Shown piece by piece: positions 24,071 to 31,579 of a stretch of 59,861 nucleotides of DNA. Both the position numbers and the translations under genes were made by a program. A model generated the notes under the pieces. It ran no database searches. It was given only the letters and a program-made list of their open reading frames with translations, and had not been told where the DNA came from. Every line of letters starts with the position of its first letter. The first letter of the stretch is position 1. The DNA is from Desulfuromonadaceae bacterium (GTDB lineage: Bacteria > Desulfobacterota > Desulfuromonadia > Desulfuromonadales > Syntrophotaleaceae): the NCBI GenBank assembly GCA_007134025.1, contig SLLR01000034.1, positions 1-59,861 of the forward strand. The letters are read 5' to 3'.

Positions 24071-24328
24071 GTGCACTGGCTTCAGAACGGGCAGGACGCA
24101 GGGTGTCTGCAGGATGCCGATGGCCTGGCGGGAGGCTACAAGGAACTGCTGGCGATTGTGCGTCATCGGCGTCGGTGTTTTCCGCGGATTCGACGGGTCA
24201 CCTGTTACAGCCGCTCGACGACGGTGATCGGTTATTCCGAGTCTCAGTTGCGGTCCCTGGCCGAAGCGGGGCTGAATCGACTGCGTCTGGGTCTGGCCCG
24301 GTTCGGCGAAGACGCTCAGGTGTGCTGA
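24071..24328 (+). pseudogene. Relict fragment of a radical SAM protein
   Basis: About 85 codons read 'LQDADGLAGGYKELLAIV', then 'FPRIRRVTCYSRSTTV', then 'LRSLAEAGLNRLRLGLARFG'. This is the order found after the iron-sulfur motif in a common family of radical SAM proteins (usually 'LQDAD...', 'FP.V.RVT.YARS.T', 'L..L..AGL.R...GLE.G'). No CxxxCxxC motif or proper start lies upstream, and the frame stops right after the 'GLxxG' position, running into the lemA gene on the opposite strand. It is best read as the leftover of a once complete gene. The rest of the 620-base gap (23692-24070) holds nothing else recognised. Confidence 0.6.
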
Positions 24329-24885
24329 AAGTTTACCGTGACGTCCTGGCGGTGGGCGGCGTCAATTCGCCACAGAGGCCGGTCGGTAAAATTGAACAAA
24401 CGGGCCACCAGCACGTCGGGGATCTGTTCGATGCGAATGTTGTAGATGGTCACACTGTCGTTGTAGTACTCCCGGCGGTCGGCAATCATGTCTTCCAGTT
24501 CGCTGATCCGTCGGCTCAACCCCAGAAAGGCGCTGTCGGCCTTGAGATCGGGGTAGCGCTCCACAACCATGAACAGGGAGCGCAGGGTGTCGGTCAGAAG
24601 ATTCTGGGCCTGCAGGGAATCCTGTTCGCCTTGAGCGTTCTGCACCATGGAGCGGGCCTTGATAACGGCTTCGAGGGTCTTCTGTTCGTGCTGCATGTAG
24701 CCTTCGCAGACCTTGATCAGTTTGGGCAGCTCGTCAAAGCGTTGTTTGAGCAGCACGTCGATATTGCTCCAGGATTTTTCAATGTTGTTTCTGAGATTGA
24801 CCAGCCCGTTGTAGATGGTGGTGGCGTAGATGACCACAACCAGCAGAACAAAAAGAAAAATTCCCAGCAGAATCCATAGGGCCAT
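24316..24885 (-). CDS. lemA: LemA family protein
   Basis: A 189-residue membrane protein: a single N-terminal helix (residues 2-22) and a long helical bundle outside the membrane. Family marks are 'YNGLVNLRNNIEKSWSNIDV' (starting near residue 25), 'LLKQRFDELPKLI', 'YPDLKAD' and 'NDSVTIYN'. LemA proteins are widespread with unclear function; they often stand next to TPM- or GIDE-domain membrane proteins, as here. The ATG at 24885 follows TTGGAGG. The 3' end overlaps the radical SAM relict on the other strand. It is probably co-transcribed with the GIDE-type gene 25 bases upstream. Confidence 0.93.
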   Translation of the reverse strand: MALWILLGIFLFVLLVVVIYATTIYNGLVNLRNNIEKSWSNIDVLLKQRFDELPKLIKVCEGYMQHEQKTLEAVIKARSMVQNAQGEQDSLQAQNLLTDTLRSLFMVVERYPDLKADSAFLGLSRRISELEDMIADRREYYNDSVTIYNIRIEQIPDVLVARLFNFTDRPLWRIDAAHRQDVTVNFQHT

Positions 24886-24910
24886 GGGCGCCTCCAAAAA
24901 ACAAGAAAAG

Positions 24911-26857
24911 TTAATTCAGTCCGAGATACTCTACCAGTATCAACAGGGCCCAGGCAACGGCAAACAGGGCCACAGCAAAAAAAGGCAGGCTGTAGAGTCC
25001 GTAGCTGCGGGTCAAGTGGGCTTCCGAAGCGGTTTCGGCAATGATAAAGGGCAGGGATCGGTGTTTCGGGTGGACGATGACCACCCGGTCCCGGGAGGTT
25101 CCGGGGCGGCTTTCTTGTCGCAGGCTCTGGTGCAGCAACTGTTCTTCCACGTGCTTGCGGGCCGCGCTCCATTCCTGTTCGCAGATCTGCCCGTCACCGT
25201 TCAGGTCGTACTGCTGCATCGCCACGGGGTCTGTTTTCAATTCTCGCAGGGCTTCCACCACCCGTTCCCGCAAGGAAATACGCGGCGCTCTGTTTTCGGT
25301 GGCGTGGCCGAGTATATACAAAAACCGTCCCTCGGCAATAATCTCCTCGATCCATTTCTGGTCCCGATCGACGGGGCTCGAACGCTCCAGCATCAGGATC
25401 TGTTGGCCGCTGAACCCTTCCTGGCGGCTGCGGGGACGCACCGAGGCCCTTGCCGGGTCGACCAGCACCCGGCCGGTGTTGTCTTCGAGGTAGAAGGGCA
25501 CATGGCCGCTGTCGCTGGAACTGCTCAGCTTCCAGCGGTTGTTGCGGTCTCGGCGGAAACGGCGCAGCCGGTAGTAAACGCAGGGCTGCTGGCTCATGGG
25601 CGAGACCAGAGCATATTTGCGCCGTGCCCGGCCGTGCACTTCCACCAGGCCCAGAGCCAGAGAGCGGGTTTTGCTGGTGGGGGTGTTTTCGACCCGGCGC
25701 TTCAGACGCAGAAAGTGAAACCCCCACCACAGGCAGACCGCGCCCAGGGTCGCCTGCAGCAGGCCGGTGCGGAGGGCATATCCCGCCACAGGTCGGAGCG
25801 GGCCGGGATTGACCAGCAGCAGGAACACTCCAAGTCCCAGCAGGGCACTGCCCATGGACCACCACTGGGGCCGGGAGAGGCCCTGGGTCCGAGGGCAGGC
25901 CGGGGGCTGGGGAAGGCCGCTGCGGTGCTCGGGCAACGGATCCTTCGGTGGCGACTCGCCCCGAATCTCGCCCAGCAGATCCTGAACCGCGGCCGGTTGC
26001 AGCGGCAACGACGGCGGTTGCGGCCGTACCGTTTCTGCGGTGTCGGCTTGCTTATGCGGGCCGCAAGCCTGCATTCTACAAAGCAGCCAGCCGAAGCGGC
26101 TCAGGCTGTTCAGGTTCGGTCTTTCCCAGGGAATCTCCTCGGCGGCCTTTTCCACCTGGCAGCCGGGAAGAACGGCCAGGCCAAAATCCAGGGACAGGAT
26201 GCGGGGTTCGACGATCTGGCGCACCTGGTCCAGGACAACCTGCAGGTTGCGGGCGGCGCTCAAGCTCATGGACTCTCCCAGTCCTCGAGGGTCGAAGCGT
26301 CCGGGCAGAAGGCGCACCGCGTCGCCAGGTTCGCCCTCTTCGTCGAGCAGGTAAAGATCCAGCACCGGCCGGGCTCGCAGAATGGCCTGCTGCAGCTCGT
26401 CGTCACCGATGGGGCGCGCCCGGTCAACGCCGCTATAAACATTCTGAGCCATCAGATGCTTGAGGGCCTTGCCGATGACACTGCCCGACAGATCCCCCAG
26501 CACCGCCACCAAACGGCTGTCCCGCTGAATGCGAATCTGTTTTTCGGCGGTGAACAGAGTCAGGCCGGCGTCATCGAGATGCAGGCTGCGCAGACGGGTG
26601 GGAACCAGACGCGGTGCTTCGACGGGCAGCACCCAGCAGCGCCAGCCTCGGCGGACCAGAATGTTGGCAGAGGGTCGCAGTAGCTCTTTGGAACCTTCGG
26701 CCAGCAGATTGGGGCCGCGACCGATGAGGCGCTGCCGGGCCAGGTAGGGATCGAAGCCCGGCTGTCCCGCCAGTTCGGCGATCAACGTATCCAGTTCGCG
26801 GCTACCGGCGGCAACGCTCTCAACGATCAACAGGTGGGGATGCTTGGATGAGGTCAT
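24911..26857 (-). CDS. GIDE-domain membrane protein with EF-hand-like loop
   Basis: A 648-residue protein in an operon with lemA. The N-terminal half (1-300) is soluble and not recognised. Two membrane helices follow (about 350-400), then a GIDE/E3-ligase-like extramembrane domain (about 410-600; 'GLVEVHGRARRK', 'SPMSQQPCVYYRL', 'LVDPARA', 'YILGHA'), and a last helix before the C-terminus. Inside the domain, 'DLNGDGQICEQEW' matches a calcium-binding EF-hand loop (DxNxDGxxxxxE). In bacteria GIDE domains lack the RING finger, so ubiquitin ligase activity is not implied. The start at 26857 ('MTSSKHPHLLIVES') has a poor ribosome site, so the true start is uncertain. Confidence 0.75.
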   Translation of the reverse strand: MTSSKHPHLLIVESVAAGSRELDTLIAELAGQPGFDPYLARQRLIGRGPNLLAEGSKELLRPSANILVRRGWRCWVLPVEAPRLVPTRLRSLHLDDAGLTLFTAEKQIRIQRDSRLVAVLGDLSGSVIGKALKHLMAQNVYSGVDRARPIGDDELQQAILRARPVLDLYLLDEEGEPGDAVRLLPGRFDPRGLGESMSLSAARNLQVVLDQVRQIVEPRILSLDFGLAVLPGCQVEKAAEEIPWERPNLNSLSRFGWLLCRMQACGPHKQADTAETVRPQPPSLPLQPAAVQDLLGEIRGESPPKDPLPEHRSGLPQPPACPRTQGLSRPQWWSMGSALLGLGVFLLLVNPGPLRPVAGYALRTGLLQATLGAVCLWWGFHFLRLKRRVENTPTSKTRSLALGLVEVHGRARRKYALVSPMSQQPCVYYRLRRFRRDRNNRWKLSSSSDSGHVPFYLEDNTGRVLVDPARASVRPRSRQEGFSGQQILMLERSSPVDRDQKWIEEIIAEGRFLYILGHATENRAPRISLRERVVEALRELKTDPVAMQQYDLNGDGQICEQEWSAARKHVEEQLLHQSLRQESRPGTSRDRVVIVHPKHRSLPFIIAETASEAHLTRSYGLYSLPFFAVALFAVAWALLILVEYLGLN

Positions 26858-27129
26858 GGGCAGTCGATCCCTGCGGGCACCGTTAAGGTGCCGGTTTAAC
26901 GGAGCGGCCCGGCTCTGGCAGGGCAACACAGTCTGCTGGTCACGATCCGGCGAGTTACTGTCCGGCAGCGAAATTCGCTCACCGGGCGCCACAACAAAAG
27001 CGCCGGCAGTCGGGGGGATGCCGTCGCAGGCGAGGGGATTATCGCATGCTCGCTGAACAGGGACAACCGCAGCTCTCAGTTTTTTTTTGCCAGCAAAGAA
27101 AAATAACCGTTTTTTTCTGGCGATCGGTC

Positions 27130-27159
27130 AATCCGGCACGGCACAATCCGGCACGGCAC
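27130..27159 (+). repeat. Two tandem copies of a 15-bp unit
   Basis: AATCCGGCACGGCAC occurs twice without interruption, at 27130-27144 and 27145-27159, immediately upstream of the proposed efpL -35. The rest of the gap between the GIDE gene and efpL (26858-27129) shows nothing recognisable. Confidence 0.9.
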
Positions 27160-27161
27160 GA

Positions 27162-27191
27162 TTGTCTCACAGGGAATTTTTATGCTAGATT
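27162..27191 (+). promoter_or_regulatory. Possible promoter of efpL
   Basis: TTGTCT (27162-27167), an 18-base spacer, and TAGATT (27186-27191) with a TGC extension. Hexamers match 4 of 6. It lies about 40 bases upstream of the efpL start and abuts the tandem repeat. Confidence 0.45.
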
Positions 27192-27233
27192 CCATGGGTT
27201 TGACAACCCAAAACCCGACACAGGAGAATAACG

Positions 27234-27797
27234 ATGCCCACCACGGCAGATCTCAAGCGTGGCCTGGTGATAGAGATCGAGCAGGCTCCCTGCCTGGTTC
27301 TCGACGTCACCTCCCAATCCCCTTCCGCCCGGGGCGGCAGTACACTGTACAAGACCCGATACCGCAATCTTCTGACCGGACAGGTGCTGGAAAAGTCCTT
27401 CAAGGGGGGAGATCGCGTTGATGAAGCTGACTTTGAACGGCGTAAGGGTCAGTATCTTTACCCTGCCGGTGACGGTGGCGTGTTCATGGATCTGGACAAT
27501 TACGAGCAGTACGAACTGGCCGGCGAGATGTTCAAGAGCGCCTGTGACTATCTGCTCGAGGGTATGGAGCTGCAGCTGGGAGTGTTTCAGGGGCAGGTGG
27601 TGAGTATCGACCTGCCTTTGACCGTTGAACTGCAGGTGGTTGAAACCGCTCCTGCGATCAAAAAAGCCACGGCAACCGCCCAGACCAAAGAGGCGGTACT
27701 CGAGACCGGTCTGCGGTTGCAGGTTCCCGGTTATCTTGAATCCGGCGAAAAGATCAAAGTCGATACCCGTGATTGCCGCTTCATCTCCCGGGCCTGA
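27234..27797 (+). CDS. efpL: Elongation factor P-like protein EfpL (YeiP)
   Basis: A 187-residue EF-P paralogue. The loop of domain I reads 'QSPSARGGSTLYKTRY', so the modified lysine of EF-P is replaced by Arg33 in a longer loop, the signature of EfpL/YeiP ('SPTARGA' in E. coli). 'VVETAPAIKKATA' and 'GEKIKVDTRDCRFISRA' also match. EfpL is reported to relieve ribosome stalling at a range of proline motifs without EpmA/EpmB modification. The codon start is the ATG after CAGGAG. The genome thus has both EF-P and EfpL, encoded 6.3 kb apart. A 9-bp stem hairpin follows at 27847-27883. Confidence 0.95.
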   Translation: MPTTADLKRGLVIEIEQAPCLVLDVTSQSPSARGGSTLYKTRYRNLLTGQVLEKSFKGGDRVDEADFERRKGQYLYPAGDGGVFMDLDNYEQYELAGEMFKSACDYLLEGMELQLGVFQGQVVSIDLPLTVELQVVETAPAIKKATATAQTKEAVLETGLRLQVPGYLESGEKIKVDTRDCRFISRA

Positions 27798-27846
27798 AAT
27801 AGCTCCGTTTCTGAGCCCGGCAGACTATTGCAACCACCGAGGCCCC

Positions 27847-27883
27847 CCGGTGATTATCCGGCGATTTCCAGCGGAATCACCGG
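27847..27883 (+). repeat. Hairpin after efpL
   Basis: CCGGTGATT (27847-27855) and AATCACCGG (27875-27883) form a perfect 9-bp inverted repeat with a 19-base loop. It lacks a T-run, so it may protect the mRNA end or slow polymerase instead of terminating. Confidence 0.5.
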
Positions 27884-27905
27884 CGCCAACCGAAAGGAGC
27901 AGAAC

Positions 27906-28205
27906 ATGCCCTCCGGAACCGGAAGACTCATCAGCGATATTCAATCCTTCGTTTCCCGTCACGACCAGAATTACAACGGCTGGTACATCGGCGTCACCAT
28001 AGATCCCCTCACCCGGCTGCTGTAAGAGCATCAGCTGAATGTGAATGTGGACCTGTGGCTCTGCGGCGAAGCCTTCAGCGATAAGGAAACCAACTTTGTC
28101 CTGCGCCGTTTTGTCGAGGAACTGGGGATGCAGGGTCACTATGACGACAGCGACAAAGGCCGCTTTGTCTATGCCTACCGCATCAGTGACCATACCAGAC
28201 CCTGA
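27906..28205 (+). pseudogene. GIY-YIG-like small protein gene with an in-frame stop
   Basis: The frame starts with an ATG behind a perfect AAAGGAG site and would encode 99 residues, but codon 40 (28023-28025) is TAA. Before the stop: 'DQNYNGWYIGVTIDPLTRLL'; after it: 'VDLWLCGEAFSDKETN', 'RFVEELGMQGHYDD', 'GRFVYAYRIS'. The 'WYIG.T.DP..RL' opening, the 'W.c..A' strand and the 'YAY' end resemble small GIY-YIG-like proteins of unknown function. Similarity on both sides of the TAA shows a single nonsense mutation and not two genes. TAA is not used for selenocysteine or pyrrolysine, so recoding is unlikely. A sequencing error cannot be ruled out. Confidence 0.6.
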
Positions 28206-28233
28206 AACCTGGTCCGATTCCAGGAGGAGCAAC

Positions 28234-28308
28234 ATGGCGGTAGCGGTTACGGCCAGGCGTTTGAACAGGTTTCAGGGAGCAGGAAAGGCTGGCAGATGGT
28301 TTGGTTGA
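28234..28308 (+). CDS. Possible 24-residue leader ORF overlapping hpnB
   Basis: An ATG behind a strong GGAGGAGCAAC site opens a 24-codon basic ORF whose TGA falls 11 bases inside hpnB in another frame. hpnB itself has only a weaker AGGAAAGG upstream, so translation of this ORF could couple to hpnB. It may equally be chance. Confidence 0.25.
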   Translation: MAVAVTARRLNRFQGAGKAGRWFG

Positions 28309-29468
28309 TTTTGGTTGTCCTGTCGCTGACGGCCTGGCTGTTTCTGTGGTTGGGTCATGGCGGCTTCTGGAAAATAGATCCTCGGCTGCCCGGGTCCAAG
28401 CGCTGTACCGGATCGGGTCTGTGGCCCGCGGTGGATGTGGTGGTGCCGGCCCGCAATGAAGCCGATGTGCTGCCGGAGACCCTGCCGACTCTGCTGAGTC
28501 AGGACTATCCCGGCCGCCTGCGGGTGTTTCTGGTCGATGATCACAGCACCGACGGCACGGGCAAGGTAGCCCGTAGCATCGATGCGCCGATTCTGCAGGT
28601 TCTGCACGCTCCCCATCGGCCTTCGCAATGGACCGGCAAGCTGTGGGCCCTGCAGCAGGGGGTTGCCGCCAGCCAGGCAGAAGCCGCGCCGCTGCTTTTG
28701 TTTACCGATGCGGACATCGGCCATCCCGCCGACAGCATTCGGCGACTGGTGGCCCAATCGGTAACCGGCGATCAGGATCTGGTGTCGGTGATGGCCTGGC
28801 TGCGTTATGAAGGTTTCTGGGCCCGCTTGCTGGTGCCGGCGTTTGTCTATTTTTTCGCCATGCTTTACCCTTTTCAACGGGTCGGAGACAGCCGCCGCCG
28901 TATCGCGGGAGCCGCTGGTGGCTGCGTGCTGGTGCGTCGGGCCGCTCTGCAACGGGCCGGCGGCCTGGAGCGCATTGCCGGTGCGCTGATTGACGACTGT
29001 TCCCTGGGTCGGCTGATCAAAGCTCACGGGCGTGTAGGCGGCGGTCGAATCTGGCTCGGTTTTACCCGGGACGTGATCAGCCGCAGGCCCTGCCAGGGGC
29101 TTGCGCCGGTCTGGCGCATGGTGGTGCGTACCGCCTTCGTGCAGTTGCATCAGTCCTGGTGGCTGCTGGCCGGAACGGTCGTTGGTATGGCCCTGCTGTT
29201 TCTCGTGCCGCCTCTGGCTGTGGTTTTCGGGATCGGCCGGGGCGTCGTCGGCCGGGGCTGGTTCGGTCTTTGGCCCGGCCTGATCGGGGGGACGAGCTGG
29301 TTGATCATGGCCCGCACCTTCGTGCCCATGATTCGCTGGTATCATCTGCCACCAATGCTCAGCGCGCTACTGCCGTTGGCCGGGGTGGTCTATACTCTGA
29401 TGACCATCGATTCCGCCCGCAGGTTTTTGTTGGGCCGTGGGGGATCCTGGAAGGGCAGAAACTACTGA
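28296..29468 (+). CDS. hpnB: Hopanoid-associated glycosyltransferase HpnB
   Basis: A 390-residue membrane family 2 glycosyltransferase. It has an N-terminal helix (1-20), a GT-A domain (about 45-270) with 'VVVPARNEADVLPETLPTLL' (starting near residue 48), 'LVDDHSTDGTG' and 'FTDADIGHP' (DxD metal site), and three C-terminal helices. 'WTGKLWALQQGV' is typical of the HpnB group, which is linked to hopanoid gene clusters. Neither squalene-hopene cyclase nor other hpn genes are in the window, so the link is by family only. The 3' end stops 20 bases before the convergent transglycosylase gene. Confidence 0.88.
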   Translation: MVWLILVVLSLTAWLFLWLGHGGFWKIDPRLPGSKRCTGSGLWPAVDVVVPARNEADVLPETLPTLLSQDYPGRLRVFLVDDHSTDGTGKVARSIDAPILQVLHAPHRPSQWTGKLWALQQGVAASQAEAAPLLLFTDADIGHPADSIRRLVAQSVTGDQDLVSVMAWLRYEGFWARLLVPAFVYFFAMLYPFQRVGDSRRRIAGAAGGCVLVRRAALQRAGGLERIAGALIDDCSLGRLIKAHGRVGGGRIWLGFTRDVISRRPCQGLAPVWRMVVRTAFVQLHQSWWLLAGTVVGMALLFLVPPLAVVFGIGRGVVGRGWFGLWPGLIGGTSWLIMARTFVPMIRWYHLPPMLSALLPLAGVVYTLMTIDSARRFLLGRGGSWKGRNY

Positions 29469-29487
29469 AGCCGCCCCCTGACTTTTC

Positions 29488-30297
29488 TCAAGACAGTCTC
29501 ACCGCCTCTTTCACCTTGACCAGATAGTCCCGCGTCTCCCGGGGCATGCGATCCATGCCGCGGCGCTCCACGTTTCCCATGCCCCAGTTGTAGGCGGCCA
29601 GAGCCCGATCGAGGTCGCCGTCGAAGCGATCCAGCAGTTGCCGAAGGTAGCGGGTGCCGCCCATCACATTCTGTTCGGGGTCAAAAGGATTAGCTACTCC
29701 CAGGTCCCGGGCCGTGGCCGGCATGAGTTGCATCAGTCCCTGCGCTCCAACCGGGGATACGACGTTGGGTCGAAAACTGCTTTCCGTCTGAATCACCGCT
29801 CGAATCAGCTGCGGTTCCACCCCAAAACGTTCGCTGGCTCGGTTGATTATGTCCTCAAGGGGGGTGGCGGACGGGGGACACTGTGAAGGACTTGGAGCCT
29901 GGACAGCGGCTGTTTCAAAGCCCTTGTCGCTCTCGATCAAAGAAGGGGCCTTGCCGGTCCGATCGTAGGTCCGAAAGCCGTTGCCGCCATGGGAGTTGCG
30001 GCTTCGGGGAGGTGGCCCGCCCGGAGCAGGAAGGCTTGGCCGCACCTGGCGTAGCAGGCTGGGAAAATAGTCCCGGCCGGAGTCGGAATATTCATCCAGC
30101 AGGCCCCGGTTCAGGGTCAGGGCCAGCAGGCGCGCTTCAAGATCCGCCTGCGAAGGACCGGAGCCGGAACCTTGTGGAGCAGGTAAGATTTGATCCAGTC
30201 GGGCGGCGAAGATGCCTTTGTTTTCAGCCGTTTTCGCCGCAGGCCGGAGGTCGGTTGAAGGCAGGCCGGAACGGACGGGAAAGGTTTGAAGGCTCAT
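29488..30297 (-). CDS. Lytic transglycosylase, SLT family
   Basis: A 269-residue protein with a roughly 140-residue low-complexity N-terminal part and a C-terminal SLT (goose lysozyme-like) domain. The catalytic glutamate is in 'AVIQTESSFRPNVVSP', followed by 'GAQGLMQLMPATARDLGV' and 'ALAAYNWGMGNVE'. It cleaves peptidoglycan with formation of 1,6-anhydromuramic acid ends. No signal peptide is visible at the N-terminus, which is odd for this family; it might be exported by another route (flagellar-type enzymes are like this) or the start may be elsewhere. The ATG at 30297 follows AAGGAG. Confidence 0.88.
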   Translation of the reverse strand: MSLQTFPVRSGLPSTDLRPAAKTAENKGIFAARLDQILPAPQGSGSGPSQADLEARLLALTLNRGLLDEYSDSGRDYFPSLLRQVRPSLPAPGGPPPRSRNSHGGNGFRTYDRTGKAPSLIESDKGFETAAVQAPSPSQCPPSATPLEDIINRASERFGVEPQLIRAVIQTESSFRPNVVSPVGAQGLMQLMPATARDLGVANPFDPEQNVMGGTRYLRQLLDRFDGDLDRALAAYNWGMGNVERRGMDRMPRETRDYLVKVKEAVRLS

Positions 30298-30348
30298 GGT
30301 GCGCTCCTTGGGCTGGTCGGGGTCGGCCGGATCGAAGGCCATTGCATC

Positions 30349-30386
30349 AACAGGCTGCCGGGCAGAGGTCAGCCTGTTGTTTTTTA
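30349..30386 (+). terminator. Terminator-like hairpin in the zupT upstream region
   Basis: AACAGGCT (30349-30356) pairs with AGCCTGTT (30371-30378), followed by GTTTTTTAT on the plus strand. No plus-strand gene ends here, so it may stop read-through or be part of an unknown short transcript. The rest of the 370-base gap (30298-30669) shows no recognised gene; the minus-strand frame at 30415-30888 runs antisense into zupT and is not convincing. Confidence 0.4.
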
Positions 30387-30669
30387 TCGGCCCGCAGCAC
30401 TTGTTCCTTTAGGGTCATGCCGCTGCCTGCGGTTTTTTTGACTTCGGTGGTCCTCCGGTCGCTGTCACCATGTCCGAACATAAGGTCTTAATATTGATCA
30501 GTTGTTTTCGCCGCATCAGCAGTTGTCGCAGCTTGTCAAGCCGCCGAATGGGAAGGAATGTCTGTAACAGGATTTTTTCGAACAGTTGACAGTCCGTCCC
30601 GGGAAGGGTAGAAATTTCTCTGTCACTGTCGGAAAGTACCAGATCATTACTGTTCACCTGGAGTTTGGC

Positions 30670-31536
30670 ATGGGTTCTGTCGGGTTGGCATTTGGATTGA
30701 CCCTGATAGCGGGTCTGAGTACGGGCATCGGCAGCCTGATTGCCTTTGTCGCGCAACGCACCAACTACCGGTTTTTGTCCATAGCGACGGGATTTTCCGC
30801 CGGGGTCATGCTCTATATTTCCTTCGTGGAGATTTTTTTTGAAGCCGGCGAAACCCTCACCGGGATCTACGGCGAGGTTCCGGGCCACTGGATCAACACC
30901 GGAGCCTTATTTGCTGGCATGCTGGTGATCGGCCTGATCGATGCTCTGGTCCCGGCGGCGGTCAACCCCCACGAAGTGCACTCCGAGGCGGAAATCCGGC
31001 CGCTGAAAAGCGAGGATTTCCCGGCGCCAAAGGCGTACATGAGGGCGCATGGGCTGGAGAATAAAAAGCTGATGCGCACCGGGCTTTTTACTGCTCTGGC
31101 CATAACCCTGCATAATTTTCCCGAAGGTCTTGTGGTTTTTCTGACAGCACTGGAGAACCCCACTACCGGCATCGCCATTGCCCTGGCCATTGCCCTGCAC
31201 AACATCCCGGAGGGGATCAGTGTTTCAGTGCCTATCTACTATGCAACGGGCAGTCGCTGGAAGGCTTTCAGCTACTCCCTGCTGAGCGGGCTTGCTGAAC
31301 CCTTGGGCGCGGTGATCGGTTATCTCGGCCTGTTGTTTTTTTTCAGCGGTCCGGAAGGAGGGATTCCGCCCCAGGTGACGGCCGTGCTGCTCAGCGGTGT
31401 GGCTGGCGTGATGGTGTACATCAGCCTGGACGAGTTGCTGCCCACCAGCCGGGCCTACGGCAAGGGGCACGACAGCCTGCTGGGTCTTTTGGCCGGGATG
31501 CTGGTGATGGCTCTGAGCCTGCTGTTGCTCCTGTGA
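30670..31536 (+). CDS. zupT: ZIP family divalent metal transporter
   Basis: A 288-residue membrane protein with eight helices, of the ZIP/ZupT family that imports Zn2+, Fe2+ and related metals. Both metal-path motifs are intact: 'HNFPEG' in helix IV (around residue 150) and 'HNIPEG' in helix V (around residue 177). A hydrophilic loop with '[10 protein letters not shown]' (about residues 97-106) carries extra His and Glu residues. The ATG at 30670 ('[15 protein letters not shown]') starts just before the first helix; a TGGAG stretch lies upstream. The UMF1 transporter gene follows after about 45 bases on the same strand. Confidence 0.93.
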   Translation: MGSVGLAFGLTLIAGLSTGIGSLIAFVAQRTNYRFLSIATGFSAGVMLYISFVEIFFEAGETLTGIYGEVPGHWINTGALFAGMLVIGLIDALVPAAVNPHEVHSEAEIRPLKSEDFPAPKAYMRAHGLENKKLMRTGLFTALAITLHNFPEGLVVFLTALENPTTGIAIALAIALHNIPEGISVSVPIYYATGSRWKAFSYSLLSGLAEPLGAVIGYLGLLFFFSGPEGGIPPQVTAVLLSGVAGVMVYISLDELLPTSRAYGKGHDSLLGLLAGMLVMALSLLLLL

Positions 31537-31579
31537 TTTTTGGCTCGTGATCGGCCGGTTTTTTTGGGTGAGGGCTGGC

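Noticed and set aside
24830-26683. 617-codon open frame opposite the GIDE-type gene
   Set aside because: Gln- and Gly-rich shadow of the minus-strand gene, without family motifs.
28023-28025. Recoding of TAA in the GIY-YIG-like gene
   Set aside because: TAA is not a known selenocysteine or pyrrolysine codon, and no special downstream element was seen; mutation is simpler.
30415-30888. Minus-strand 157-codon frame upstream of zupT
   Set aside because: Its N-terminal half is antisense to zupT, no family similarity, and no ribosome site; left as gap.
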